A DNA stretch of 64,000 bases from Hymenobacter yonginensis (GCF_027625995.1 NZ_CP115396.1:1240001-1304000), one strand, 5' to 3'. Positions 7,270 through 16,590 are shown, counted from the stretch's first letter. Numbers and translations are program-made. Notes: generated by a model not told the origin, from the sequence alone.

Positions 7270-10200
7270 TTACCGGGCAATCAGCACTTTCTCGGTGGGG
7301 GCCAGGGGCTGGCCGTGGGCATCAACCAGCCGCAGCTGGTACAGGCCGGGCGGCAGGTGGCTGATGCCCAGGCGGGCTTGCGGCTGGTAGGGCACGCGTA
7401 CTACCAACTGCCCGAGCTGGTTGAAAAGCAGCACCTGCTGGCCGGCTGCAGTGCCTGCGAACGTGATGGTAAGCTCCTGGCTGGCCGGCACGGGCTGCAC
7501 CAGCACGCGGGGCTGCCGGGCCAGGGCGGGTACCGTTGCTACCATTGAGTACGTGGTGGTGTTGTCGAGGTCGGTTTGCACCAGGCGGTAGTAGGTCTGC
7601 TCGGTGGGGGGCGTGAGGTCGTCGAGGGTGTAGCTGGTGGGGGTAGTGCTGGTGCCGCGGCCGGGCCGGCTGCCCACTGCCTGGAAGGCGGTGGTTTCGG
7701 TGCGGCGCTCCACCGTGAAGCTGGCATTGCGCAGCTCGGAGGCCGTCTGCCAGCTGAGGCGCACGGTGCCATCGGGCTGGCGGCGGGCCCCGAAACGCAC
7801 CAGCTCCACCGGCAGCGGCCGCGCCACCGACGACACAAAGAAGCGGACCGCCTGCGTGAGCGTAACCGTCAGCTGCCGGGCCGCGGCATCGTAGGAGTAG
7901 CGCTGCACACCAACCCCCGTGACCGTGCCGGGTACAAAGTCCAGCGCCAGCACCAGTTCGGTGGCGCGGTTGGCGTAGCCTTCGAACTGGGTGCCGCTGA
8001 GCTGCTGCCAGCTCAGGGTGGCGCGGCGGCTGGCCTGCAGCATGGGCTGGGTGCCATACTGCAGCACCCGCCCGTCCTGCACAAACAGCTGGGCGAAGTT
8101 GCCCAGCGAATCGGTGGAGTAGAAGTTCAGGCGGCCGTCGGCGGCCAGCGGCTTGGGCAGCGCCGAGGCCACCGTGCTCAGCACTGTATCGGCCTGGGCG
8201 AAGGCAGCATCGAGGAAGGCGCCGCGACTGCTGAGCGTGGCGGTACCAGCGGTGCTGGCGGCCAGCAGGCGCGGCTCGGCCGACGTGTACGGATACAGAG
8301 CCGCCAGAAACTGCGGGCTGGTGCCAGTGGCGTGCGCCAGCAGCGTGGTATGCTGCTCCGGCGTGTTGTAGGTGAGCTCATGGCTACCGGTGGCGGCCGC
8401 GTAGGTGGCGCCGCCCGTGGCCACCACCTGGGCCCGCAACTGCACGCCGTTTTTGTGCCAGATGCCGGCGCCCACCGTCAGGCTGTCGGTGAAGGTGCCG
8501 GTGGCGGGCGTGCCGCCGGCCAGGCCGTAGCCGTGCAGCTGCCAGGTGTAGGTGTGGGCCACCGGCGCGGCCAACGCATCAGCCAGGATAAAGTAGGTGC
8601 CGCGCACAAACAGCGCCTTCCGCGTGATGCCGGCCTGCTGGTAGCTGGTCTGCACCTCGCCGTAGCGCAGCCCGCTGGTCTGGAATGTGTTCTGAATGAA
8701 GGCCGCGGCATCGTTGGCGGCGCCCGTGGTGCCGATGGCCGGCCCGGCCCCATCCACCAATACCAGGTTGTGGTTGGTGGCGTTGCCGACTTCGGCACGG
8801 CGGCCGTAGCTGAGGTAGCCGGCATCGAGGGCCAGCAGCTGGCCATAGGCGTGCAGCAGGAAGCTACCGGCATCGGCCTGGCTGTGGCCGCCGGAATTGG
8901 TCTGGGCCGCGCCGTTTTTGCCGTACAGGTGCAGGTAGGTAGCCAGCGTGTCGGGGCCGCTCCGGAACACCATGTTGCCGCTGGCGGGCAGCACCGTCAG
9001 GCCCGAATCGGCGGGGGCGGCCAGCGGCTGCAGGTTGGCGGCCAAGTAGGCGGCGCGCATGTCTACGGTGATGTCGCGCAGCTGGCTGTTGAGTGTGTTG
9101 AGTTGCTGCGGCGCCAGGTTGCCAAGCGCTAGGGGGCGCACGTAGCGGCGCTGGCCGGTGAGGGCCAGCTCGGGCATGCCCATGTCCACGTAGGAGTCTT
9201 CCAGGGCCGGCAGCCGGCCATCGGGCAGCAGAATGGCCGTAATCCAGTCGTAGAGGCGGGCGTAGCGCGGGTCGTAGTAGGGGTTGGGGATGTCGCGGGT
9301 ACGGGTGCCCACGGTGTAGGGCAGCGGGCCGGCCGGCAGAAAGTGGCCCATGGCCCGGAAGAAGGGCAGGCAGTTGAGAAAGGCGTACTTGAAGTAATAC
9401 GGCCCCTCGGCGTAGCCCGCCACCGCCGTCGGGTCCGACTGCCGCTGCGCGTCCTGCCACAGCACGTTGTCGAGGTGGTACATACCCGCGTTGATCCAGT
9501 TCCGGGGTTGCTGCTGGGTGCTGAGGCTGGTGGCATCATTGAGCACCACGGCCGCCATGCCCAGCGCCGCCGCCGTCATCAGGGTGTGGTTGTTTTTGAC
9601 GAAGGCGTAGAAGCTCACCCCGAAAAACGGCTGGTTGCTTTGTTGGTACAGGTTGCCGGCAAACGTCTGCAGGCGCGCTTTGGCCGTGGCCAACGAGGCT
9701 TCCGGCACGCCCGCGCCCCGCAGCAGGTCGTAGGCAACCAAGTAGTCAATCAGCTCCTTGGAGCGCCACTGCCACTCCGTGTAGTTGACAACCCCCTCCA
9801 CCGCCGGGTTCAGCGTTTCCAGGGCCGACTGCGCCCCGCTCAGCAGCGCCGTTTGCTCGGTTTCGGTGAGGGGGGCCAGCGCTGCGCCATCGGGCCGGCG
9901 GTTCAGCAGCAGCACGAAGGCGGTGTTTTTGGCGAACGTGGCCCGTGCCCGGCGGCCGCCGGACGAGGTATTGTCGGTGGGTGGGGTGGCGCCGGTGCCC
10001 GCATACAGGCCGGCGTAGAGCGTGCGGGCGCTGGAGCTGCCAGCTAAGGTGGCCTGTACGGCCGGAATATCAGCGGCCTGCAGCAGGGTGCGCGGATACG
10101 AGGTGTTGGCGCCGGCCGGCAGCCAGGCCCCGGTTTGCGCGTGGCAGGTCAGGCCCAAAAACCAGCATACAGCCGCGAGCAGGAAAGCTAGTTGTTTCAA
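7270..10200 (-). CDS. Secreted heparinase II/III- or alginate-lyase-like polysaccharide lyase with T9SS sorting domain
   Basis: 976 residues. A signal peptide (FLGLTCHAQ) is followed by an (alpha/alpha)-toroid-like region with NNHTLMTAAALGMAAVV and FLNCLPFFRAMGHF. A heparinase II/III-like beta domain contains GGHSQADAGSFLLHAYGQ and NATNHNLVLVDG, where the family's catalytic His usually lies. A fibronectin-like module follows (SWQTASELRNASFTVERR), then a T9SS type A sorting domain ending PGLYQLRLVDAHG...KVLIAR. Role: export through the outer membrane and eliminative cleavage of a uronic-acid polysaccharide; the substrate is unknown. The reading frame opens with TTG at 10200 (MKQLAFLL), a stop lies two codons upstream, and no ATG precedes the signal peptide, so TTG is taken as the start. 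Confidence 0.85.
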   Translation of the reverse strand: MKQLAFLLAAVCWFLGLTCHAQTGAWLPAGANTSYPRTLLQAADIPAVQATLAGSSSARTLYAGLYAGTGATPPTDNTSSGGRRARATFAKNTAFVLLLNRRPDGAALAPLTETEQTALLSGAQSALETLNPAVEGVVNYTEWQWRSKELIDYLVAYDLLRGAGVPEASLATAKARLQTFAGNLYQQSNQPFFGVSFYAFVKNNHTLMTAAALGMAAVVLNDATSLSTQQQPRNWINAGMYHLDNVLWQDAQRQSDPTAVAGYAEGPYYFKYAFLNCLPFFRAMGHFLPAGPLPYTVGTRTRDIPNPYYDPRYARLYDWITAILLPDGRLPALEDSYVDMGMPELALTGQRRYVRPLALGNLAPQQLNTLNSQLRDITVDMRAAYLAANLQPLAAPADSGLTVLPASGNMVFRSGPDTLATYLHLYGKNGAAQTNSGGHSQADAGSFLLHAYGQLLALDAGYLSYGRRAEVGNATNHNLVLVDGAGPAIGTTGAANDAAAFIQNTFQTSGLRYGEVQTSYQQAGITRKALFVRGTYFILADALAAPVAHTYTWQLHGYGLAGGTPATGTFTDSLTVGAGIWHKNGVQLRAQVVATGGATYAAATGSHELTYNTPEQHTTLLAHATGTSPQFLAALYPYTSAEPRLLAASTAGTATLSSRGAFLDAAFAQADTVLSTVASALPKPLAADGRLNFYSTDSLGNFAQLFVQDGRVLQYGTQPMLQASRRATLSWQQLSGTQFEGYANRATELVLALDFVPGTVTGVGVQRYSYDAAARQLTVTLTQAVRFFVSSVARPLPVELVRFGARRQPDGTVRLSWQTASELRNASFTVERRTETTAFQAVGSRPGRGTSTTPTSYTLDDLTPPTEQTYYRLVQTDLDNTTTYSMVATVPALARQPRVLVQPVPASQELTITFAGTAAGQQVLLFNQLGQLVVRVPYQPQARLGISHLPPGLYQLRLVDAHGQPLAPTEKVLIAR

Positions 10201-10232
10201 ATGCTTATATGTGTTTAATTATATTTATAATG

Positions 10233-10240
10233 CAAAGTTA
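10233..10240 (-). promoter_or_regulatory. Promoter -7 element for the lyase gene
   Basis: The minus strand reads TAACTTTG, an exact TAnnTTTG match 33 bases before the TTG start. It is followed by an AT-rich leader that stands out from the GC-rich surroundings. No good -33 TTG was seen. Confidence 0.5.
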
Positions 10241-10349
10241 GAGGTCGGAAAAGTTGAACAGGAGGAAAATGAATTTTATATTTTCTGGACTTGATGTGTT
10301 AATTATGGACTATTAAATGGGTTTTGTGGCTGATGAAATATGAAAAAAA

Positions 10350-10384
10350 GCACCGGGTCTGCTGAGTGACAGCAGGCCCGGTGC
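10350..10384 (-). terminator. Rho-independent terminator of the deaminase gene
   Basis: 14-bp stem (10350-10363 with 10371-10384, one G-T pair), followed on the minus strand by a run of seven T. It lies 33 bases past the stop of the gene at 10417-10893. Confidence 0.8.
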
Positions 10385-10416
10385 AATGTGTTGGCGGAAA
10401 TGTATAATAACAGAGC

Positions 10417-10893
10417 CTAGTAGTCTGTGCGGCTTTCGTGCTGCTCCCAGGCCCGGAAGCCGGCGGCGGCTTCGTCGCGGAGCAGCTCGGTCATCGGAAT
10501 CTGCCGGTCGGGGAGGGGCTTCTCGATTTCGTCGTAGATGAACTGGTCGTCGAAGCCGATGGCGGCGGCATCGGCCTTGGTGTTGCCGTAGAACACCCGG
10601 CGCGGGCGCGCCCAGTAGATGGCGCCCAGGCACATGGGGCAGGGCTCGCAACTGGTGTACAGGTCGCAGCCGTCGAGCTGAAAGGTGCCCAGCGTGGCGC
10701 AGGCTTTGCGGATGGCGTCTACCTCGGCGTGGCAGGTGGGGTCGTGGGTGCTGGTGACCTGGTTGAAGCCGCGGGCAATGATCTGGCCGTCTTTCACGAT
10801 GACGCAGCCAAACGGCCCGCCGTGGCCGGCCTGCATCTTTTCAACGGACAGGCGAATGGCTTCGCGCATGAACTCGGGGTTGGGAGCTTCCAT
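10417..10893 (-). CDS. Nucleoside/guanine deaminase (CDA fold)
   Basis: 158 residues from the ATG at 10893, close to the 156 of Bacillus subtilis guanine deaminase. The zinc site is complete: HAEVDAIRKA supplies His and the catalytic Glu, and TSCEPCPMC supplies the two Cys. The GPFGCVIVKDG strand and the FQLDGCDLYTS strand are as in GuaD and related purine deaminases. The C-terminal FRAWEQHESRTDY tail resembles the GuaD tail that swaps onto the active site. Likely reaction: guanine to xanthine in purine salvage. A longer frame reaches 10959 but adds nothing conserved. tRNA-specific TadA is less likely because of the tail. Confidence 0.85.
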   Translation of the reverse strand: MEAPNPEFMREAIRLSVEKMQAGHGGPFGCVIVKDGQIIARGFNQVTSTHDPTCHAEVDAIRKACATLGTFQLDGCDLYTSCEPCPMCLGAIYWARPRRVFYGNTKADAAAIGFDDQFIYDEIEKPLPDRQIPMTELLRDEAAAGFRAWEQHESRTDY

Positions 10894-11069
10894 AAGAGCG
10901 TAGAGTAGAGAGCAAAAAATCAGGTATCTGCTGCCGTTGGCCTGGCCAACAGCGGGCAAGCCCGCAAGGACGCAATTTTATACATAACCTGCAGGCAACG
11001 AAACGGTAGTTAGGTACGAGTTGGTAGGTTAACCATCTGGCATTCTGTTCATTCTTATTTCCTGGTCCC

Positions 11070-12950
11070 ATGAAACAACTTCTTACCCGTTTGTTGCTGC
11101 TGTGCACCTTACTCGGGAGCAGTTCTGCCTTTGCCGACCACCTGCGGGCCCATCTGCTGCTGGGATCTTCGCTCAGTGGGGCGCAAGAAGTGCCTGCCGT
11201 GACTACCAACGCGCGCGGGGCCGTCAGCTTCACGCTCAATCCTACCCGCGACACGCTGTTTATATCCGGCTCGTTCAGTGGGCTGAGCGGACCCATCACG
11301 GCCGCCCACACCCACAACGGGTTCCGGGGCGTGTCGGGTCCGGTAGTCACCGACCTGTTCCGGTTTATCCGTGGCAACCGCATCCAGGGCTTCCTTACGG
11401 GGGCCGACATCGACCGGGGCAAGCTGGACCGCTACCTGCGGGGCGGCTACTACCTCAACGTGCATACCGCGGCCAACTCGGGTGGCGAAATCAGGGGTCA
11501 GATTGAAATTGAGAAAGACGAAGAGTTTGTGGCGTCGCTGTCGGGGGCGCAGGAAGTGCCGCCCGTAACCACCAATGGCGTAGGTATCGGCACATTCAAT
11601 CTGGCGCAGAGCCAGGATAAGCTGAAGTTTCGGGTGGTGGTAGGCGGGCTGAGCGGCCCGATTACGGCCTGCCATTTCCACCAGGGTGCTACGGGCGTGG
11701 CCGGGCCGGTGGTACTGGATCTGCAGCCGTTTGTGAACGGCAACGTAATCGAAGGGGAAGTAGCGCCGACACCGGCCATCGTGACGGCCATGCTGGCCGG
11801 GCAGATCTACATCAACGTACACACGGCGGCCAACTCCGGCGGCGAAATCCGGGGCCAGCTGGTACGGGAGGCGCGCTACCTCAGCCACGATGCCCGCTTC
11901 GACGGCGCCCAGATGGTGCCTGCCGTGACTACTACGGCCCGGGCCGTGTCGTTTCTGCGCCTCAACTCCACGTTTGATACCCTGCGCATCTTTGTGGCAC
12001 ATACCGGCCTGAGTGGGGCGCCCACCAGCCTGGCGGTATTTCAGGCCGATGCCGGCCAGGCCAACACGGCTGCTCCGCTGACTACCGTAACGATTCCGGC
12101 GGGTACTGCCAATGCCTTTGCCGTAACGCTGACCGGCCTGAATACCGCGGCGGTCAACCTGTTTCTGACGGGAGGCGCCAACTTGGTATTCAACACGGCT
12201 GCCAACCCGAACGGCGAAATCCGGGGGCAGGTGTACCGCCTGGCGCGGGAGGGCTACACATTCTCGCTCAATGGAGCGCAGGAGCGGCCTAACCCGGTGG
12301 CCAGTGGCGGCTACGGCTCTGGCTTCGTGAGCATGGACCGCGACCAGAGCAACGTGCATTTCAGCCTGGCCTGGGGCGGGCTGAGCGGTCCGGCCACGTC
12401 GGGGCACTTCCATACGGGGCTGCGCACCCAGGCCGGCCCCGTGGTATTCGATCTGCTTAACTTCTTCAATACCACCACGCCGCCCAGTGCCGCCGAAGGC
12501 TTCTGGCAGCCTGCCGGCAACGCGGCCCCCAACGCCGCCCGGCCCTTCACGGCCCGCCGCGCCCTGCAGTTCCGCCGCGACAGTATGTATGTGAACCTGC
12601 ACACGGCGGCCAACCCCGGCGGCGAAATCCGGGGCCAGGTGTTCCGAGGCGCTAAAGACCTGGCCATTGTGCTGGCTACGCAGCCCGCCACGCTGGTAGC
12701 TGAGAGCTTCGCCGCGTACCCCAACCCCGTTCGCGACGCCCTGACGGTTGCTTTCGAAGCGCGCCGTGCCAATACCGGCACCCTGCAGGTGCAGGATTTA
12801 CTGGGCCGTACTGTGGCCACGCAGACCATAGCCGTTCGGGCAGGCGCCAACCGCCAGACGCTACAGTTGCCCGGGGTAGCGCCCGGGGTGTACCTGCTCA
12901 CGGTAGAGTCGGAGGGGAGCCGAGTGGTAAGCCGGTTCGTGAAAGAGTAA
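11070..12950 (+). CDS. Secreted protein with four CHRD domains and a T9SS sorting domain
   Basis: 626 residues: signal peptide (GSSSAFAD), four successive CHRD (chordin-like) units at about residues 30-145, 155-270, 275-388 and 395-530, then a sorting domain beginning FAAYPNPVRDALTV. Each unit opens with LSGAQEVP or a variant (FDGAQMVPAVTT, LNGAQERPNPVA) and closes with a version of NVHTAANSGGEIRGQ. The third unit is the most diverged: it lacks the usual GPITAxHxH segment and has FNTAANPNGEIRGQ. CHRD domains have no settled biochemical role in bacteria; export and surface attachment are inferred from both termini. Confidence 0.9.
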   Translation: MKQLLTRLLLLCTLLGSSSAFADHLRAHLLLGSSLSGAQEVPAVTTNARGAVSFTLNPTRDTLFISGSFSGLSGPITAAHTHNGFRGVSGPVVTDLFRFIRGNRIQGFLTGADIDRGKLDRYLRGGYYLNVHTAANSGGEIRGQIEIEKDEEFVASLSGAQEVPPVTTNGVGIGTFNLAQSQDKLKFRVVVGGLSGPITACHFHQGATGVAGPVVLDLQPFVNGNVIEGEVAPTPAIVTAMLAGQIYINVHTAANSGGEIRGQLVREARYLSHDARFDGAQMVPAVTTTARAVSFLRLNSTFDTLRIFVAHTGLSGAPTSLAVFQADAGQANTAAPLTTVTIPAGTANAFAVTLTGLNTAAVNLFLTGGANLVFNTAANPNGEIRGQVYRLAREGYTFSLNGAQERPNPVASGGYGSGFVSMDRDQSNVHFSLAWGGLSGPATSGHFHTGLRTQAGPVVFDLLNFFNTTTPPSAAEGFWQPAGNAAPNAARPFTARRALQFRRDSMYVNLHTAANPGGEIRGQVFRGAKDLAIVLATQPATLVAESFAAYPNPVRDALTVAFEARRANTGTLQVQDLLGRTVATQTIAVRAGANRQTLQLPGVAPGVYLLTVESEGSRVVSRFVKE

Positions 12951-13027
12951 CCCGGAATTTTTTGGCTCGATAATTGATAACGGTAAAAGCATCTAAATAA
13001 TATTTAGGTGTTTTGGTTGTGGGAAAG

Positions 13028-13055
13028 AGGACGGCTGTTGGTCGTCCTTTTTTTT
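13028..13055 (+). terminator. Terminator of the CHRD gene
   Basis: Short stem AGGACG/CGTCCT followed by eight T, about 80 bases after the stop codon. Confidence 0.7.
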
Positions 13056-13095
13056 GTGGGCTATCCTGCTCTTTACGAGGTGGCTATAACGCAAA

Positions 13096-13127
13096 AGCGC
13101 CCGGCAGCCATGTGGCTGCCGGGCGCT
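13096..13127 (-). terminator. Terminator of the 13152-13538 gene
   Basis: Perfect 15-bp GC-rich stem (13096-13110 with 13113-13127); on the minus strand it runs into TTTTGC. Placed 24 bases after the stop of the minus-strand gene, back to back with the CHRD terminator. Confidence 0.7.
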
Positions 13128-13151
13128 GCCCAAGCAAAGAAGGCAACAGGC

Positions 13152-13538
13152 CTAATGCACTACCCGCAGCTCGTAAGTGCCTGCCGGCTGGCCCGGAACG
13201 TCGAAAGCACCGACGCGGCTGGGGCCGTAGCCCAGGTTGACTTTCACCCATTCGTTGCGCACGGGAAGCAGCGCCAGAATCTCGTGGCGTAGTTGCTCCA
13301 GGTCTTGCTGTAAGTTCTGAAGCTGGTCGCGCACTTCCTCGGCGTGCTGCGGAAAGCTGCCAGTAGCGGAGCGTTGCTCAAATTCGTCGGCCGCTACGGC
13401 CTGCTGCTGTTGCTGCTGCGGCAGGCTGGCGCTGTCAGTGTTGGCTGCCCGCAGCGCCTTTTCGGCCGCCAGGTAAGCGTTCAGCTTGTCTTCCAGCGGC
13501 AGCAGGTTGGGGTCGAGATAGTCGAGGTTGGTGGACAT
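13152..13538 (-). CDS. Small coiled-coil protein of unknown function
   Basis: 128 residues, no signal peptide or membrane segment. An N-terminal helix (LEDKLNAYLAAEKALRAA) leads to a glutamine run of six, then a predicted coiled coil (HAEEVRDQLQNLQQDLEQLRHEILALL) and a short C-terminal beta segment (VGAFDVPGQPAGTYELRVVH). I do not recognise the family. It has its own terminator and appears monocistronic. Confidence 0.6.
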   Translation of the reverse strand: MSTNLDYLDPNLLPLEDKLNAYLAAEKALRAANTDSASLPQQQQQQAVAADEFEQRSATGSFPQHAEEVRDQLQNLQQDLEQLRHEILALLPVRNEWVKVNLGYGPSRVGAFDVPGQPAGTYELRVVH

Positions 13539-13606
13539 GGAGGAGAGGATCAGGGTTGAGTTTTTGCAAACGTAGCCCGCCCGGGAAAGATACAGAGGCC
13601 CGCCGC

Positions 13607-14326
13607 CTAAGGCTGCAGGCTGTCGTAGTAAGTCAGCAGCCGCACCACATCGGCCTCCTTATTCAGATTGAGCTGCTGCTGTGAAATGTAGGCGCTGACC
13701 TGTTTCTGATGTTGTGGATCTAGGGCGTCCAGTACGCTCCGGTTGCTCAGCCGCACCGGCACCAGCGTTTGGTCGGGCCGCTTGATGTAATAAGCGGTTT
13801 TGCTGATCCACGCCGATTTCTTAACGGTAGTCATGGCACCGCTGGAGGTCTGGGTTTGGATTTGCCGCGTGAGGTGGCGCAGCAGCGCTGTGCGGCCCGC
13901 ATCGTAGCGCACGTCGAGAAAGGTGGCGCGCAGCACCGGCAGCTCGGTCCTGGCCTCGGGGTAGAGCCGGAACACGTGTGTCAGGTGGGTGGCAGAATCG
14001 CGGAGCGTAAACTCGCGTACCATCGTCGTAAACAGCTCCACCGAGTCGCCCTGGGGACGGCGCCACAGCAGGCGGGCAGTGGAAAGGTCGTACTTCAGCC
14101 ACTGCTGGCGCTGTACATTGCCGGTGCGCATGGCTACTGTACCCAGCGCCCAGCCCGGCAGCAGAAAGGGGCTGCCGGTAACGGGCGCACCGTCGCGCTT
14201 ACGGCCCAGCTCCCGGTTGATGTAGTCGTAGTCGTTGGGCTTGCCGCCAGTATCGGCGCGTTGGGCCTGGGCCGTGCCGGCAAGCTGTACCAGCAATGCT
14301 GGCAGTAAAAAGTAGCGGTAACGCAT
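13607..14326 (-). CDS. Exported protein of unknown function
   Basis: 239 residues with a clear signal peptide (MRYRYFLLPALLVQLAGTAQAQ). The mature part starts ADTGGKPNDYDYINRELG and has mixed alpha/beta content, including VELFTTMVREFTLRDSATHLTHVFRLYPEARTELPVLRATFLDVRYD split over several strands. The C-terminus (SAYISQQQLNLNKEADVVRLLTYYDSL) is helical. No catalytic motif, lipobox or sorting domain is visible, so it is probably periplasmic. Not recognised. Confidence 0.65.
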   Translation of the reverse strand: MRYRYFLLPALLVQLAGTAQAQRADTGGKPNDYDYINRELGRKRDGAPVTGSPFLLPGWALGTVAMRTGNVQRQQWLKYDLSTARLLWRRPQGDSVELFTTMVREFTLRDSATHLTHVFRLYPEARTELPVLRATFLDVRYDAGRTALLRHLTRQIQTQTSSGAMTTVKKSAWISKTAYYIKRPDQTLVPVRLSNRSVLDALDPQHQKQVSAYISQQQLNLNKEADVVRLLTYYDSLQP

Positions 14327-14416
14327 AACAGAAAGAGTGGGGGATAAGAAATTGATAGCGAACCAGCCGGGTGCGGCCCCGGAAATATGCGAAACTTTAT
14401 TGAACAGCCCACCCTG

Positions 14417-14445
14417 TTGTGGCCCCGCCCGATGCCGTACCTTGC
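14417..14445 (+). promoter_or_regulatory. Possible promoter for the methyltransferase gene
   Basis: TTG at 14417-14419 and TACCTTGC at 14438-14445 with an 18-base spacer, about 42 bases before the ATG. The -7 lacks one T of the consensus, and the spacer is shorter than the 20 bases seen elsewhere here. Confidence 0.35.
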
Positions 14446-14487
14446 AGCGCCGGAGCCTGGCCGGCTCCTTTTCTACTCCTTGTGCCT

Positions 14488-15228
14488 ATGCCCCCCGTTG
14501 CCACTTCCGTTTCTGCCGATCCATTGGGCTACGCCCTGCTCGACTATCTGCATGGCCGCCTGGATGCCACGCTTACTGTGTTCAGCGACGTAGCCGAGGA
14601 GGAGCCCCTGCCGGCGTCTTACTTTTTCCGGAGCCTCTGGGAGATGCCGGAGCTGGAGCGGCAGGCCCTGGAGCAGTGCCAGGGGCGCGTGCTCGATCTG
14701 GGCGCCGGCGCCGGCTGCCACGCGCTGGAGCTGCAGAGCCGGGGCTTCGAGGTGAAGGCCATTGATGCCTCGGCCGGGGCGGTGCAGGTGATGCAGGCCC
14801 GCGGCGTGCGCCAGGTAGCGCACCACGACCTGCGCGACGCTGCCCTCACCCACGAAAAATACGATACCATTCTCATGCTCATGAACGGCCTGGGTCTGGT
14901 GGGCACGCTCGATGGGCTGGCCGCCTTTCTGCGCCATGCACGCCAGCTGCTGGCGCCCGGCGGCCAGATTCTGGCCACGTCTTCCGACATCAGCTACCTC
15001 TACGAGGACGAGGACGGCGCCTTAGTATTCGACCTCAACGGCCCTTACCACGGCGAAGTAACCTACACCATGCAATACGGTGCCGAGCAGGGCGCCGCCT
15101 TCCACTGGCTGTTTGCCGGTGCCAGCATTCTGCAGGACTACGCGCAGGAAGCCGGCTACGAGGTCGACTTCTTAGGCGAAGACGAGCAGCAGCAGTATCT
15201 GGTGCGCCTCACCGCGGCCAACGGCTAG
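14488..15228 (+). CDS. Class I SAM-dependent methyltransferase
   Basis: 246 residues from the ATG at 14488; an upstream in-frame extension to 14419 has no conserved features. The SAM-binding motif I reads VLDLGAGAGCHALELQSRG at about residues 72-90, followed by the acidic VKAIDAS, HHDLRDA and TILMLMNGLGLVG segments, then LLAPGGQILATSSD (post-motif strand). The substrate cannot be assigned. The thioesterase gene follows 69 bases downstream on the same strand and may be co-transcribed. Confidence 0.85.
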   Translation: MPPVATSVSADPLGYALLDYLHGRLDATLTVFSDVAEEEPLPASYFFRSLWEMPELERQALEQCQGRVLDLGAGAGCHALELQSRGFEVKAIDASAGAVQVMQARGVRQVAHHDLRDAALTHEKYDTILMLMNGLGLVGTLDGLAAFLRHARQLLAPGGQILATSSDISYLYEDEDGALVFDLNGPYHGEVTYTMQYGAEQGAAFHWLFAGASILQDYAQEAGYEVDFLGEDEQQQYLVRLTAANG

Positions 15229-15297
15229 CCGGCTGGCGCTCAGGCCTGCCACCGGGCCGCCTCAACCTTTCGTTGCTTCATCAAGTACGCTGCTACC

Positions 15298-15753
15298 ATG
15301 AGCTATAGCAAAATCTACACCGTGCGTTGGGCCGATATGGACCCCAACGTGCACATGCGCCACTCCGCCTACACCGACTACGCCGCCCAGGTGCGCCTGG
15401 AGTTTCTGGCCGACCAGGGCTTCACGATGCAGCACTTCGCCGAGCTGAAAATCGGCCCCATCCTGTTTCGCGAAGACACCCGGTTTCTCAAGGAAATTCA
15501 CATGAGCGAAACTATCCGCGTATCGGCCGAGCTCGGCGGCCTCAGCGCCGACGGCTCCCGCTGGCGCATCATCCACACCCTCTACAAAGCCGACGGACGC
15601 GAAGCCGCCACCGTTACGGTGGACGGCGCCTGGATGGATCTGCGCCTGCGCAAGCTCACGCTGCCTCCGCCCGAGCTGGTCGCCGCCTTCGCCGGCATCA
15701 CCCGCCACGCCACCTACGCCGATATCGTGCGCGAAAAGAAAACGGAAGAGTAA
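15298..15753 (+). CDS. Acyl-CoA thioesterase, hotdog fold
   Basis: 151 residues. The 4HBT-type N-terminus YTVRWADMDPNVHMRHSAYTDY carries the Asp and the 'hot dog' helix start, and EFLADQGF and GPILFREDTRFLKEI are typical of YbgC/FcbC-like thioesterases. Expected reaction: hydrolysis of acyl-CoA or acyl-carrier thioesters in the cytoplasm; chain preference unknown. The 3' end is 40 bases from the IS remnant, so any downstream partner may have been displaced. Confidence 0.85.
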   Translation: MSYSKIYTVRWADMDPNVHMRHSAYTDYAAQVRLEFLADQGFTMQHFAELKIGPILFREDTRFLKEIHMSETIRVSAELGGLSADGSRWRIIHTLYKADGREAATVTVDGAWMDLRLRKLTLPPPELVAAFAGITRHATYADIVREKKTEE

Positions 15754-15793
15754 AGTCGGACGCTGCGTGCAGCTACGCGTGTGGCCGGGAAGG

Positions 15794-16581
15794 CTTAGAG
15801 CGTATTTTAGAATTATGCGAGGCGATTTATGTACACCGTGATGTTGGCCAACAAGAGCCAGCAGCCATGACTGGCGGGGGGTATTCATAGTCCACGGCTA
15901 GTCGCCGGAAGCAGGCCAGCCAGGCAAATGTGCGCTCCACCACCCAGCGCTGGGCCACGGGCACAAATCCGCGCTGGGTGGGTGGAAGACTGGCCACCAG
16001 GTGCGACAGGCCGAGGTCACGCAGGTGGTCGGTAAAGCAGCCCCAATAGGCCGCATCGGTCAGCACCAAGTGTACCCGGGCCGCCCACTAGGGTCGGTGA
16101 GGGAGCATGCCCAGGGCCCCGCGGCTGTCGTGGCTGTGGGCCGCGTGTACGTGCGCGGTCCAGATGCGTCCATCCGAATCGGTGAGGATCTGTCGTTTAC
16201 GCCCATTGACACGCTTGCCCCATCCAGGCCCCGGTGCTCGAAAAATGCGGGGTTCCAGTTTCATGCTCTGGATATTCGCACAGACCAGCGACGGTAATGC
16301 GTCCCGTCAATCGTGGAGCCGATCCAACGCAATGAATACCGTATTCAGGCACGCCATTGTCCGCCCGTGCGGCAAACATAGAGCAGCACATTGACCACCT
16401 GGCGCAAACACAACCGGCGGCGCCGTTGCATGGACAGTAGGCAGGCCACAACTCGCCACTGCGAGTCATTCAGGGCTTGATAGCCGTCAACCATAAGTAG
16501 ACTGGAGGTTAGGAACTCCGCCTGCAACTTGTTGACTCGTTCTGATTTAGGAATAATCTCAACTCCCAAACACACTCTAAG
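15794..16581 (-). mobile_element. Decayed IS5-family insertion sequence
   Basis: Terminal inverted repeats are still visible: 15794-15814 and the reverse complement of 16561-16581 agree at about 16 of 21 positions, both opening CTTAGAG. Between them lie fragments of one transposase in several frames. No convincing target-site duplication remains. Total length about 790 bases, slightly short for the group, so there has probably been internal loss. The right end stops 10 bases short of the PhyH-like gene. Confidence 0.8.
15827..16575 (-). pseudogene. IS5-family transposase, frameshifted
   Basis: The N-terminal part (minus strand from 16575) reads YQALNDSQWRVVACLL and RRRLCLRQVVNVLLYVCR, the DUF4096-like start of these transposases, then meets a stop after GGQWRA. 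The next frame continues EYGIHCVGSAPR. A third carries FEHRGLDG and a degraded NGRKRQI-like region. The C-terminal part (16069-15827) reads [11 protein letters not shown] and [20 protein letters not shown], the conserved last DDE-region block. At least two frameshifts and a probable deletion make it inactive. Confidence 0.85.
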
Positions 16582-16590
16582 AACAAGGAG

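Noticed and set aside
7576-9132. A 518-residue plus-strand frame
   Set aside because: Antisense shadow of the lyase gene, low-complexity Gly/Ala/Arg/Gln composition and no motif.
11109-12602. A 497-residue minus-strand frame
   Set aside because: Antisense to the CHRD gene, which has clear domains and a sorting signal; the repeated look of the frame comes from the CHRD repeats themselves.
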